From Gammaproteobacteria bacterium (GTDB lineage: Bacteria; Pseudomonadota; Gammaproteobacteria; Steroidobacterales; Steroidobacteraceae), in assembly GCA_030040715.1 (NCBI GenBank), contig JASHTF010000089.1, forward strand, positions 1 through 37,245: 37,245 nucleotides of DNA. The letters run 5' to 3'. A model generated the notes under the pieces. It was not told the origin of the DNA, did no database searches, and saw nothing but the letters and a program-made list of their open reading frames with translations. The position numbers and the translations under genes are program-made. Below, piece after piece: positions 1-10,167 of the stretch (positions are counted from its first letter, which is position 1; each line of letters starts with the position of its first letter).

Positions 1-54
1 CCGAGCAGTGCGTGCTATTGTACCGGTACGCCCCGCCGCGCTGGTTACATTGAA

Positions 55-2061
55 ATGAGATTACTCAGCGAGCGTCTCGTCGGTGTCGGAGACGCAGCCC
101 GCTTGCATCGCCTGCAGCTCGGCGTGGCGCTGTTCGGGGTGCTGGTGATGCTTGCCTACGCGAGCGCGTCCGGTTACGACTCCTGGCGGTCGCATCGCTA
201 TGCGCTCATTGCTACGCATCGCGAGCTCGGCAACACCGCTACGGCATTGGCCGAGCAGACCTCCTGGACCCTGCAGGCCGTTGATGTCCTGCTGCTCGAT
301 ACGGCGCAGTGGTATCAAAGTGAGGGCTACCGACTGCCCCGGAATGCGATCGAGGCGGCGCTGGCGGCGCGCAACGCCGGTGTACCCCCGGTACGCCAAG
401 TGACCATTGTGGACGCAAGTGGACTGCCTCTGTATGGCTCGCGACCTCTGCCCATACACCCGTTCAGTGTCTCCAGCCGGTCATACTTCGTTGCGCAAAG
501 GGATGATCCTGCGGGCGGACTCCTGGTAAGTGATCCACTGGTGACGCGCACTACCGGCATCACGGTTGTCGTCCTGTCGCGCCGGATCGATGACGGCCAA
601 CATCACTTTGCTGGTGTCATCACAGCCTCCGTTGATCTCGATCATCTCAAGCAGCTCTATCAGGCCGTCGATATCCAAGACGGCACCGCGATCCAACTGT
701 TGCAGGACGACGGCACACTGCTGGTGCGAAACCCGCTCAACGTGGACGCGATAGGACGAAAGTTCGCCGCGCTGGTAATGCCACCAAGCAGTCCATACGC
801 GCAGCTCGGCAATCCGCTCGACGGACACAAGGATTTCATTGCGATCGCACCGATCCGAAATACCCATCTCAAACTCGCCGCGACCCGTGTTGCGGCGGTC
901 GCACTTCAGCCCTGGCGCGATGAGACCATTCGGCTCGCCGTGCGTACACTGATTCTTACGCTGATCGGAACAGTCACGATCGCGGTGCTGCTACGGCAGT
1001 TTCGCCGGGTCGCCACGGGCGAGCGGGCCCTGCGCCAGAGTGAGCAGCGCTACGCGCTGGCGATGGAGGGTGCCAACGAGGGACATTGGGATTGGGACAT
1101 CGCCAGCGATCAGTTGTTTCTTTCTCCGAGAATGAAAGTGCTGAGCGGCCTGGCGACACAGAGCAACGTGACCTCGCATGCCACCTGGCTAAGCAAGATC
1201 GAAATGCCTCCCGAGGACCGGACGCTGTTCGAAGACCGGCTGGCCCAGCACTTCCGGGGACTGACGGGCCGCTTCGAGTGTGAATACCGCGTTCGCCAGC
1301 CGGATGGCAACTGGTGCTGGCTGCTGGCGCGCGGCCGTTGCTTGCTCGACGCAGGCGGAACACCGCAGCGATTCGTCGGATCGGCCGTCGATATTACCGC
1401 TCAGAAGCAGGCACTCATCGAAAAGGAGCGGCTTGAGAAACAGCTGAGACAATCGCAGAAGATGGAGGCCATCGGTACCCTGTCCGGTGGTATTGCCCAC
1501 GACTTCAATAACATCCTGGGCTCGATTCTGGGCTATGCCGAACTAGCGCTGGAGCATGTCCCCGAAAGCGGTACCCTGCATCGCTACTTGAATAATGTCA
1601 TGCATGCAACAGAGCGAGCCAAGATGCTTGTTCAGCGCATCCTTGGCTTCAGTCGCAGCGGCCTCAGAGACAAGGTACGGTTTGACGTTCAGTCGGTGGT
1701 GAGCGAGACCCTGGAGCTGCTCGAGGGCTCTCTGCCGGTCGGCATACGGCTGCAGAAGCAGCTCGGCGCCGGCACCGCCGCGGTCATAGGTGATCCGACA
1801 GACCTACATCAAGTCACGATGAATCTTTGTACCAATGCCATTCAAGCGATGGAGCACACTGGTGTGCTCGATGTGACTCTTGAGCGCTGTGAATTGTCAC
1901 GGCGTCGAACGCTCGCGCAGGGCGTGCTGGTACCAGGACCCTACGTCCGGCTCACGGTCAGCGATACCGGGGGCGGCATTCCGGCGGACATCCTGGAGCG
2001 CATATTCGATCCGTTTTTCACCACGAAGGGCGTAGGGGAAGGCACCGGATTGGGCTTGTGA
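55..2061 (+). CDS. Membrane sensor histidine kinase (Cache-like sensor, PAS, HisKA, HATPase), ended by an in-frame TGA inside the G2 box
   Basis: H-box GGIAHDFNNILGSILGYAELAL; N-box NLCTNAIQAM; G1 VSDTGGGIP; F-box FDPFFTTKGVGEGTGLGL then TGA at 2059-2061. The same frame continues LVHGIVSDLGGAIDVAS into the next ORF. Confidence 0.85.
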   Translation: MRLLSERLVGVGDAARLHRLQLGVALFGVLVMLAYASASGYDSWRSHRYALIATHRELGNTATALAEQTSWTLQAVDVLLLDTAQWYQSEGYRLPRNAIEAALAARNAGVPPVRQVTIVDASGLPLYGSRPLPIHPFSVSSRSYFVAQRDDPAGGLLVSDPLVTRTTGITVVVLSRRIDDGQHHFAGVITASVDLDHLKQLYQAVDIQDGTAIQLLQDDGTLLVRNPLNVDAIGRKFAALVMPPSSPYAQLGNPLDGHKDFIAIAPIRNTHLKLAATRVAAVALQPWRDETIRLAVRTLILTLIGTVTIAVLLRQFRRVATGERALRQSEQRYALAMEGANEGHWDWDIASDQLFLSPRMKVLSGLATQSNVTSHATWLSKIEMPPEDRTLFEDRLAQHFRGLTGRFECEYRVRQPDGNWCWLLARGRCLLDAGGTPQRFVGSAVDITAQKQALIEKERLEKQLRQSQKMEAIGTLSGGIAHDFNNILGSILGYAELALEHVPESGTLHRYLNNVMHATERAKMLVQRILGFSRSGLRDKVRFDVQSVVSETLELLEGSLPVGIRLQKQLGAGTAAVIGDPTDLHQVTMNLCTNAIQAMEHTGVLDVTLERCELSRRRTLAQGVLVPGPYVRLTVSDTGGGIPADILERIFDPFFTTKGVGEGTGLGL

Positions 2062-2064
2062 CTG

Positions 2065-2574
2065 GTGCACGGCATCGTGAGCGATCTGGGTGGGGCAATA
2101 GACGTCGCGTCGAAGGTGGGGCAGGGAACGCGGTTCGATATCTGGCTGCCGGTGGCAGGCGAGGCGGCAACGCCGGCCCTCGAGCCGTTCCGCGCAGTGC
2201 CTCTTGGCCATGGACAAGTCGTCATGGTTGTCGACGACGAGCGCGCGCTGGTGGGGCTCGCCGAAGAGAGCATCGCTCGACTCGGCTACGAGCCAGTCGG
2301 ATTTGACTCCAGTCTGGCGGCGCTGCAGGCGTTTCGAGCCGCTCCGCATCGCTTCGACGTGGTCCTCACCGACGAGTCGATGCCAGATCTGGTCGGTACC
2401 GAACTCGCAAAAGAGATCCGGACTCTTCGGCCGTCCGTGCCGATCATTCTGATGACGGGATTTGGCGGCGTACAGCTCGCCAGCCGCGGAGCCGATGTGG
2501 GTGTCAACGAGATCCTGCGCAAGCCGCTGCGCAGCCGTGACCTCGCCGAGTCGCTTGCGCGCGCGTTGGCGTAG
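2065..2574 (+). CDS. C-terminal part of the same hybrid kinase: end of HATPase plus receiver domain
   Basis: In frame with 55..2061. VHGIVSDLGGAIDVASKVGQGTRFDIWLPV is a typical HATPase end, followed by a receiver (VMVVDDE, VVLTDESMPD, ILRKPL). Confidence 0.8.
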   Translation: MHGIVSDLGGAIDVASKVGQGTRFDIWLPVAGEAATPALEPFRAVPLGHGQVVMVVDDERALVGLAEESIARLGYEPVGFDSSLAALQAFRAAPHRFDVVLTDESMPDLVGTELAKEIRTLRPSVPIILMTGFGGVQLASRGADVGVNEILRKPLRSRDLAESLARALA

Positions 2575-2579
2575 CGCAG

Positions 2580-3326
2580 GTGACCTCAGTCGTGAGCAGT
2601 TTGGATGTGGTCCGTCCGCGCATATTGGTCGTTGATGACGACCCGCAAATTCGGGCGTTGTTGACGGAGTATCTCGGAGAGAGCGGTCTACGCGTCAGCT
2701 CCGCAGCCGACAGTCAGCAAATGACTCAGATCTTGACCGACGAGGCGATCGATCTGGTGGTTTTGGATCTGCGTCTCGGGGGTGAAGATGGCATGGCGAT
2801 CGCGCGCTGTCTGCGTAGCCAGAACGCGATCCCGATCATCCTGCTTACGGGGTTACGAGATGAGGCCGATCGCGTGATCGGGCTTGAGCTCGGTGCCGAC
2901 GACTACGTGACCAAACCCTTCAGTCCGCGTGAGCTACTGGCGCGCATTCGCGCAGTACTGCGGCGCGCCGGGGGCGCTGGCGCAGGTCCAGAACAGCGCG
3001 AGCCTCGAGCGTACCGATTTGGAGAATTCGAGCTCAACGTACGTACCCGGCGGCTTAAGCGAGCGGATGGTCGAAACTTGTCCCTTACCAACGGCGAATT
3101 CAATCTGCTCGCTGCTCTGGTGGCAGCTCCGCAGCGCGTTCTGACGCGAGATCAATTGCTCGAAGCGAGTCGTGTGCACGACAACGAAGTCTATGATCGC
3201 GCGATCGACATTCAGGTGCTGCGATTGCGACGCAAGATAGAGACAGACCCCGCACAGCCGCAGTATATCGTGACGGAACGTGGCGTCGGCTATATCTTCA
3301 ACGCCGCAGTGGAAGTAATCTACTGA
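2580..3326 (+). CDS. OmpR/PhoB-family response regulator
   Basis: Receiver ILVVDDDPQIRALL / LVVLDLRLGGEDG / GADDYVTKPFSPRELLARIRAVLRR plus C-terminal winged helix (LTNGEFNLLAALVAAPQRVLTRDQLLE, VLRLRRKIETDPAQPQYIVTERGVGYIF). Confidence 0.93.
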   Translation: MTSVVSSLDVVRPRILVVDDDPQIRALLTEYLGESGLRVSSAADSQQMTQILTDEAIDLVVLDLRLGGEDGMAIARCLRSQNAIPIILLTGLRDEADRVIGLELGADDYVTKPFSPRELLARIRAVLRRAGGAGAGPEQREPRAYRFGEFELNVRTRRLKRADGRNLSLTNGEFNLLAALVAAPQRVLTRDQLLEASRVHDNEVYDRAIDIQVLRLRRKIETDPAQPQYIVTERGVGYIFNAAVEVIY

Positions 3327-3500
3327 ATGCAGCGCGGAGGATATCAGTTTCATTGGATTGTTTGTCGGTCTGCAGCAGCCGGTCCGGAAACAATCTGGTC
3401 GGTAATTGTCCGAGCGAGATCGTCAATCGAGCGATCGGACGCCACCCCCATCCGCCCCCACGTCCATGGCAAACAGGTTCTCGAAACAGGCGGAGGTGTG

Positions 3501-4004
3501 ATGCAGCCTTGGACACAATTTTACGCCGCGATCGGCACCGCCTCTGCGGCGCTGCTCGGTCTTTTGTTTGTTGCGGTCTCAATCAACGTTTCAGCGGCAT
3601 TTGGCCCTGACGAGGCGGTTTCCAGGCGACTGACGGAACAGGCCTTCCAGAATTATCTTGCGGTAATGATGGTGGCGTTTTTGGCACTGTTTCCCGGCAT
3701 CGAAACGACGACCTTCGGTATGGTCACCCTGATCACCACGGCCGGTTGGTCAATCTGGGTGGTGATCAGATTTTGGCAGACGCTCGCCCAACGTCTGGAA
3801 CGGCGGTCATGGATCTACTCCGTACGACGACACGTGGCGTCACTGAGCGGGTTTGTGATCCTGTTGGTCGCGGCGTTTCGCATGGCCCTGAACCGAGGTG
3901 CGTCCTACGACCTGCTCGCGTCCGCAACCCTGGTCCTGTTGTTCTCGGCGACTACGGTGTCCTGGGAGTTGCTGAGGCGCATCGCAAAGCGCCGCTCGGG
4001 GTAA
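3501..4004 (+). CDS. Small integral membrane protein, unknown function
   Basis: ORF 3327..4004; likely start ATG 3501 (MQPWTQFYAAIGTASAALLGLLFVAVSI) after GGAGGTGTG. Several hydrophobic segments. Confidence 0.7.
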   Translation: MQPWTQFYAAIGTASAALLGLLFVAVSINVSAAFGPDEAVSRRLTEQAFQNYLAVMMVAFLALFPGIETTTFGMVTLITTAGWSIWVVIRFWQTLAQRLERRSWIYSVRRHVASLSGFVILLVAAFRMALNRGASYDLLASATLVLLFSATTVSWELLRRIAKRRSG

Positions 4005-4178
4005 TGCCCAGCTCAGGCACTGACTGCCTGGTCTGCGATCACTCGGAGCCACGAAGACGCGGCCGACTGGTCGGGGTCAGACAGTGCTACGCTTCACGGA
4101 GCGTGGGGCCGCATCGCAGTGCGACGGCGCTGCGGGCGCAAGACCCGCGTACTGTCTCTTCGGCTTGAGGACTGTCGC

Positions 4179-4898
4179 ATGCCCGATGTTAGCGCGCGCA
4201 ATTACCCTGTCGGTACGCTCAACCGTGTGAAACGCCGTCCGGATCGGGGCCATTACGATCACGAGACGGTGCACCGACTGCTCGACGCGGCGGCTCTCGC
4301 TCACGTGTCTTACGTCGTCGACGGCTGGCCGTTTTGCACGCCCACGCTTTTCTGGCGCGAGCACCAACGGCTTTACTGGCACGGCAGCAACTCGAGCCGG
4401 ATGCTGAAGAGTGTCTCCAGCGGCCAACGTGCATGCCTCACGGTCACACACTTTGACAGCCTCGTGCTCGCGCGCTGTGGTTTCAACCATTCGGCCGACT
4501 ATCGGTCGGTGATGGCATTTGGTTGCGCGCGTCTTGTCGACGACCTTGCCGAGAAGCGACAGGCGCTCAAAATGATGGTAGATCGGCTGTTCCCGAATCG
4601 GACGGCCTTGCTGCGCCAATCGACCGAACAGGAGATAAACGCGACGACGGTGGTAGCGATGGACATCGAGCGGGCCTCCGCGAAGATCCGGTGCAAAGGC
4701 GTCGTCGATGAGGAGGGTGACTATGCTCTGCCGATCTATGCGGAGCGCATCCCGCTGACGCTCGTCTGCGGTGTTCCGGAGCCCTGTCCGCGCCTGCTAC
4801 AAGGCGTGCAGCGCCCGATCGGCCTCGAACAGTATCGTGACGGTAACCCGCTTGAGACCGCGGTGCTCGCCGCGCACCGGTCAACATACCGTGACTGA
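4179..4898 (+). CDS. Pyridoxamine 5'-phosphate oxidase-family (FMN split-barrel) protein
   Basis: VKRRPDRGHYDHETVHRLLDAAALAHVSYVVDGWPFCTPTLFWREHQRLYWHGSNSSRMLK matches the nitroimidazole-resistance/PNPOx-like pattern. Start ATG 4179. Confidence 0.85.
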   Translation: MPDVSARNYPVGTLNRVKRRPDRGHYDHETVHRLLDAAALAHVSYVVDGWPFCTPTLFWREHQRLYWHGSNSSRMLKSVSSGQRACLTVTHFDSLVLARCGFNHSADYRSVMAFGCARLVDDLAEKRQALKMMVDRLFPNRTALLRQSTEQEINATTVVAMDIERASAKIRCKGVVDEEGDYALPIYAERIPLTLVCGVPEPCPRLLQGVQRPIGLEQYRDGNPLETAVLAAHRSTYRD

Positions 4899-4983
4899 GA
4901 AACCCCGCAGGCGTGGATCATGACGAGAAGCGCACCAGCGTATTGGTCTGCGTCGGGGATAAACAGTGCGGCCGCCACCGCGC

Positions 4984-7194
4984 TCAACGTCTACGCCGCA
5001 GCGCCTTTGCGCGCCTGCGAGCGCTACGGCGAGGCGCCGCCGGCGTCCGCGGTAGACCGGTGTGCTGGGTGCGGAAGGGCCGGCTGTTCGCGGGCGTGCG
5101 GTGACCTTCGCCTTGCCGGTCGGTACCGGACGGCCGGTGGGCGGGTACCAGCTGATGCTTACCGCTGCCGATCAGATCCGCGCGCCCCATGTGGCGCAGT
5201 GCTTCGCGCAGAACCGGCCAGTTATTGGGGTCGTGATAGCGCAGGAACGCCTTGTGCAGTCGCCGCACCCGCAGTCCCTTCGGTATGGCTACGGTCTCAC
5301 TGTCCCGCGTGATACGCCGGAGCGGATTCTTGCCGCTGTGGTACATCGCGGTCGCGGTCGCCATCGGCGACGGTAGGAACGCCTGCACCTGATCGGCGCG
5401 GTAGCCGTTGCGCTTGAGCCATAGCGCGAGCTCGAGCATGTCCTGATCGCTCGTGCCCGGGTGCGCGGCGATGAAGTAAGGAATCAGGTACTGCTCTTTG
5501 CCCGCATGCTTGGAATAGCGATCGAACAGCTCCTTGAAGCGGTAGTAGCTGCCGACCCCAGGCTTCATCATCTTCGACAGCGGCCCCTCGGCGATGTGCT
5601 CGGGCGCGATCTTAAGATACCCGCCGACGTGGTGCTCGGCGAGCTCGCGCACGTACTCGGGCGATTCGACCGCCAGGTCGTAGCGCACGCCGGATGCGAT
5701 CAGGACTTTCTTGATGCCGGGCAGTGCGCGCGCCTTGCGATAGAGCTCAATCAACGACGAGTGATCGGTGTTCAGATTAGGGCAGATGCCCGGAAACACG
5801 CACGACGGCCGGCGGCACGCGCTCTCGATCTCGCGACTCTTGCAGGCGAGCCTATACATGTTCGCGGTCGGGCCGCCGAGGTCCGAGATCACGCCGGTGA
5901 AGCCCGGCACCGTGTCGCGGATCTGTTCGATCTCGCGCAGCACCGACGCCTCCGAACGGCTCTGAATGATGCGACCCTCGTGCTCAGTGATCGAGCAGAA
6001 CGTGCAGCCGCCGAAGCAGCCGCGCTGAATCGCGACCGAGAAGCGAATCATCTTGTAGGCGGGGATCTGGGCGCTGCCGTAGCTCGGATGCGGCCGACGC
6101 TGGAACGGCAGGCCATAAACCCAATCCATCTCCGCAGTCGTCAACGGAATCGGGGGCGGATTGAGCCAAACGTCCTGGGAGCCGTGCCGCTGCACCAGTG
6201 CGCGCGCATTGCCCGGGTTCGACTCGAGATGCAGGATGCGCGAGGCGTGTGCATACAATACCGCATCGTTCGCCGCCTGCTCGTAGCTCGGCAGGCGAAT
6301 CACGCTGCGCTCGCGCTCGCTGTTGCGCACGCGGCGCATGAAGCGCACAACCTGTGCGCCCGAGGCATCCCTCGCTGCCGGTGCCGCTGACACTCCAGCG
6401 TCAGGGGCGAGCGCAGGACTCACAGCGTACGGATCTACGGGCGGCGCCACGGGCCCCGGCGCCTCGAGGTGCGTCGAATCGATCTCGATCCACGCGCCGT
6501 CCAGTCGGCGCCCGGCAAATACGGTGCCGCGCACATCGCGGATGTCCTCGAGGCGCTCACCGGCCGCCATACGCCGGGCGATCTCACAGATCGCGCGCTC
6601 ACCGTTGCCGTAGACCAGCAGGTCCGCCTTGGCATCGAGCAGCACCGAGCGCCGTACTTTCTCCGACCAGTAGTCGAAGTGGGCAATGCGCCGTAGCGAG
6701 GCCTCGATGCCGCCAATCACCACCGAAACGCCGCGATAGGCTTCGCGTGCGCGCTGCGCGTAGACGATCACCGAGCGGTCCGGCCGCCGCCCAGCCTCGC
6801 CACCGGGCGTGTAAGCATCGTCGCTGCGAACGCGCCGGTCCGCTGTGTAGCGATTGACCATCGAGTCCATGTTGCCAGCCGTGATACCAAAGAACAGGCG
6901 CGGCGGCCCGAGCGCGCGAAATGCCTCGGGACTGCGCCAGTCCGGTTGCGCGATGATGCCAACGCGTAGCCCCTGCGCCTCGAGAACGCGGCCGATGATC
7001 GCCATACCGAAGCTGGGGTGGTCCACATAGGCGTCGCCGGTGACGATGATCACGTCGCATTGGACCCAGCCGAGGGCAAACATTTCGGAGCGCGACATGG
7101 GAAGGAACGGTGCTGCAGCGTCTCGGCGCGCAACGGCGTTGGGACGAACGTCATCCGGGATATGGAGACTGCGCAGATCAGGTGCTGGGAGCAT
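4984..7194 (-). CDS. ygiQ: YgiQ-family radical SAM protein
   Basis: CxxxCxxC motif in [20 protein letters not shown]-terminus [34 protein letters not shown] and [19 protein letters not shown] typical of YgiQ/UPF0313. Confidence 0.93.
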   Translation of the reverse strand: MLPAPDLRSLHIPDDVRPNAVARRDAAAPFLPMSRSEMFALGWVQCDVIIVTGDAYVDHPSFGMAIIGRVLEAQGLRVGIIAQPDWRSPEAFRALGPPRLFFGITAGNMDSMVNRYTADRRVRSDDAYTPGGEAGRRPDRSVIVYAQRAREAYRGVSVVIGGIEASLRRIAHFDYWSEKVRRSVLLDAKADLLVYGNGERAICEIARRMAAGERLEDIRDVRGTVFAGRRLDGAWIEIDSTHLEAPGPVAPPVDPYAVSPALAPDAGVSAAPAARDASGAQVVRFMRRVRNSERERSVIRLPSYEQAANDAVLYAHASRILHLESNPGNARALVQRHGSQDVWLNPPPIPLTTAEMDWVYGLPFQRRPHPSYGSAQIPAYKMIRFSVAIQRGCFGGCTFCSITEHEGRIIQSRSEASVLREIEQIRDTVPGFTGVISDLGGPTANMYRLACKSREIESACRRPSCVFPGICPNLNTDHSSLIELYRKARALPGIKKVLIASGVRYDLAVESPEYVRELAEHHVGGYLKIAPEHIAEGPLSKMMKPGVGSYYRFKELFDRYSKHAGKEQYLIPYFIAAHPGTSDQDMLELALWLKRNGYRADQVQAFLPSPMATATAMYHSGKNPLRRITRDSETVAIPKGLRVRRLHKAFLRYHDPNNWPVLREALRHMGRADLIGSGKHQLVPAHRPSGTDRQGEGHRTPANSRPFRTQHTGLPRTPAAPRRSARRRAKALRRRR

Positions 7195-7214
7195 CGGAGG
7201 GGATTATAGAAGGT

Positions 7215-7669
7215 GTGCACGCCGCAGTAATGAGCGCCTGGATCGCGCTCTATATCCTGTAAACGGGTCCAGTGGCCTCCGGTAACGTGACGCTACATCG
7301 GCGCCTTGGCGCAGCGTGGATGGCTTTCTCGACACTTTTCCTGCTTGCCGTGCTATGGCGCAAGCGCCCCGAATTCCATCGACGCTTCATGTTTCTGGCG
7401 ACCTGGTGGCCTGACGCACGCTGGTTTTGCGCGCTTCCCGCTGCTGGATTCTTGGCCTGACTTTTGCGCAGTTTTACGTCGGGGTGGATGCTCTCGTGCT
7501 CATCGCAATGGTGCGTGATGTCATCGTTCAGCGCCGAATACACATCGTGTACTGGGTAGCACTGCCCCTGATTGTCATCAGGCAATTGCTTGCCTGTGGG
7601 TTGACACGAAGGGGCGCCGTGATGGGCGGCGGACGGAGGATCAGCAGGTACTTGGCTGTTTGTCTGTAA
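7215..7669 (+). pseudogene. Decayed small membrane-protein gene (one in-frame stop, two frame changes)
   Basis: Continuous homology-like text over three frames: VHAAVMSAWIALYIL*TGPVASGNVTLHRRLGAAWMAFSTLFLLAVLWRKRPEFHRRFMFLATWW (frame of 7272), then ARFPLLDSW (frame of 7306), then GLTFAQFYVGVDALVLIAMVRDVIVQRRIHIVYWVALPLIVIRQLLACGL (frame of 7427). TAA at 7260-7262. Confidence 0.7.
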
Positions 7670-7967
7670 ATCGAACTTCTGCTTCGCGGGCTTTTTTCAA
7701 GTACGCTCGCAGCGCCTCAGCCTTATCGCGGATACCCTTGGCGGCATCTACGCGATGGCACTCGGGCTTGTCATTTGCGTCGCTACCGGAATCTGGTGAA
7801 TGCGATACGCCGCCGCCATCGGTTCCCGAACGCCCGCGCTCATCCCCGCCCTCGGGCAGCTGCGCGATCACTTGCTCACCGGCCAAGTATCGAGCGATGA
7901 GATCCGGATCATGCCCCAACGACAATTCCGCACACCGCTTCAGGTAACGGCGTTTTCGCGGGGTCAT
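7641..7967 (-). CDS. Hypothetical protein; C-terminal helix resembles plasmid/phage-type DNA-modification or ParB-like accessory proteins
   Basis: RVDAAKGIRDKAEALRAYLKKAREAEVRF resembles the 'irdKA.AL.aYarqA' segment of mobile-element proteins; weak evidence. Confidence 0.35.
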   Translation of the reverse strand: MTPRKRRYLKRCAELSLGHDPDLIARYLAGEQVIAQLPEGGDERGRSGTDGGGVSHSPDSGSDANDKPECHRVDAAKGIRDKAEALRAYLKKAREAEVRFTDKQPSTC

Positions 7968-8252
7968 GTTGCTGTTCCCCTGTCAGTTGAGCCGCCTGCC
8001 AAGTGTAACTCGGTCGCATGGGCGTAAGAAGCCTTTGAACAGCGCCGCAGTGCAGCACGTCCTCGACAGTTCCGGCCGTGCAAGCAGCGGAACTTCAGGG
8101 TTGCCCGAGCCCCAGGGGGCCGGTTATCCGCAGCGCCACCGCTGGCTCAGCCGGCGCCGATGTGGGCCTGCAGCGCTCCAGCTGCTGTTAGCGCGCCGAT
8201 AGGGTTTCGGGGAGAAGAGCTTCTGTCGTCAAGAGCGGCACGCCACTCAAGC

Positions 8253-10160
8253 TTAGCCGGTAATAGCCCTTATTCGCTGCGTAGGCGTGCCATGGATGAT
8301 TTGGCGCGCACGCTGTAACAACTCGCGCGCCTGCTCCGCTGGTACGGGCTTGCTTAGATAAAAGCCTTGTGCGTCGTGACAGGCATGCTCCTGTAGGAAC
8401 AGGAGCTGCGGGCTGCTCTCGACGCCCTCCGCCGTGACGTTAATACTGAGCGACCGAGCCATCGCGATAATCCCCGATGCGATAGCCCGGTCGTCGCTGT
8501 GCTCGCTGATTCTCGTGACAAATGAGCGGTCTATCTTGAGGCGATGCACTCCAAACTGGCGCAAGCGAGCAAAGGTCGAATGCCCGGTGCCGAAGTCGTC
8601 GATCGCCAGCGAGACGCCCAACTGCTTCAACTCTGCGAGTGCTTTTTCAGTCCAGCGCTCATCGGCCATGACAACCGATTCGGTAATTTCGAGCTCCAGC
8701 TTCGACGCATCGAGACCGGTTTCGCGCAAAATGGCTGCGATCTGAGCAGGATATTCCGGCGACGCAAACTCTCGGCCTGAGACATTGACCGCCATTCTTC
8801 CGACCGGCAAACCCTCGTCCTGCCACAACCTGGCCTGGCGGCACGCGGTACGCAAGACCCACTGCCCAATGGTAAGAATCATTCCGGTTTCCTCCGCGAT
8901 CGGAATGAACTCTGCAGGCGGCACTGCTCCCAGCTCGGCGCTGCTCCAACGCAACAGCGCTTCCATTCCCGACACACTGCCGCTGCTGACGTCAAATTGC
9001 AGTTGGTAGTTCAATGAAAATTCTTTGCGCTCAATAGCGCCGCGCAGCCGATCCTCTATCGTAAAGCGCTGCAACGCGGCCGCATTCATGGCCCCATCAT
9101 AGTAGGCAAAGGTGCCAGAATTCTTGCGTTTGGCAAAGTACATCGCGAGGTCCGCATTGCGCAGCAGCGACTCGCCATCAGCTCCGTCTTGAGGGTAGAG
9201 CGCGATTCCGATGCTCGGCGTCACGACGAGGGAATTGAGCGCGAGCTGGATGGGCTGGCTCAGAGCTCGAATCAGCGCATCGGCCGCGGCGCCGGCCTCT
9301 TTGGCATGGCGCAAGCCGGGAAGCAGTATCAGAAACTCATCGCCGCCAAGACGCGCTATGTCACCTACGCGCCGATGTGTTTCGCTGTCCGAATCCGCCG
9401 GATAGATGTGCGGCAGTGAGTCGCACAGTCGCTGGGCAACCACGCGCAGCAGCTCGTCACCGACGGCGTGGCCAAGGGTGTCGTTTACGCGTTTGAAGTT
9501 ATCGAGATCCAGATAGAGTACCGCGAGGATCCTATCGTGCCGCTTTGCCGCTTCTATCGCAGAAACCAGGCGGCTGCGGGACTGCTCGCGATTGGGCAGT
9601 CCTGTCAGCGTGTCGAAATACGCTAGGCGAACGATGTGCCGCTCGGCGCGCCATTTGCTTCCCAGAGCGATCGTCATTTGACGCACTTCATGCGGATGAA
9701 ACGGCTTATTTAGGTAGGAGAGCTTGTCCTCCGGTGGAACGAGACCGCCAATATCGGCGGGATCGACGTCGGAGTAGGCCGTACAGATGACGATTTCGAT
9801 CCCGGGATCGATCTCTCGGATGCGCGTGGCGGCCCAAACACCATCGCGTCCGGGCATACGCATATCAAGGAATGCGACTGCGACGGGTTGATCGCGCGCT
9901 AACGCATCCTGCACAGCGGCAACTGCCGCCTCCGCGTCCCCGCAGAAGATTGGATCAAAGGCTGCCGCGCGCGAAGCGGACCGAGGTTCGGACCGAGGAC
10001 CATCGCCCGTGCGGTTGAACAGACGACTGCGCAGGTCGTGAAAAGCCGCGATGTCTTGGCTTACATCAGTCTCGAGCAGGATCTGCCGATAGGCCTCTCG
10101 CACCTCGGCTTCGTCGTCGACCACCAGCACCCGTATCGGCGTCCGCCTTTGCTCTGACAT
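8253..10160 (-). CDS. Receiver-GGDEF-EAL cyclic-di-GMP signalling protein
   Basis: [26 protein letters not shown] start at 10160; receiver [70 protein letters not shown]. Confidence 0.92.
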   Translation of the reverse strand: MSEQRRTPIRVLVVDDEAEVREAYRQILLETDVSQDIAAFHDLRSRLFNRTGDGPRSEPRSASRAAAFDPIFCGDAEAAVAAVQDALARDQPVAVAFLDMRMPGRDGVWAATRIREIDPGIEIVICTAYSDVDPADIGGLVPPEDKLSYLNKPFHPHEVRQMTIALGSKWRAERHIVRLAYFDTLTGLPNREQSRSRLVSAIEAAKRHDRILAVLYLDLDNFKRVNDTLGHAVGDELLRVVAQRLCDSLPHIYPADSDSETHRRVGDIARLGGDEFLILLPGLRHAKEAGAAADALIRALSQPIQLALNSLVVTPSIGIALYPQDGADGESLLRNADLAMYFAKRKNSGTFAYYDGAMNAAALQRFTIEDRLRGAIERKEFSLNYQLQFDVSSGSVSGMEALLRWSSAELGAVPPAEFIPIAEETGMILTIGQWVLRTACRQARLWQDEGLPVGRMAVNVSGREFASPEYPAQIAAILRETGLDASKLELEITESVVMADERWTEKALAELKQLGVSLAIDDFGTGHSTFARLRQFGVHRLKIDRSFVTRISEHSDDRAIASGIIAMARSLSINVTAEGVESSPQLLFLQEHACHDAQGFYLSKPVPAEQARELLQRARQIIHGTPTQRIRAITG

Positions 10161-10167
10161 CGGAACC

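Noticed and set aside
2059-2061. TGA as a possible selenocysteine codon
   Set aside because: The position corresponds to Ser in kinases and no SECIS-like stem-loop was evident directly downstream by eye.
5461-6390. 309-aa plus-strand ORF
   Set aside because: Antisense shadow of ygiQ in GC-rich DNA; composition (Arg/Ala/His rich) has no domain pattern.
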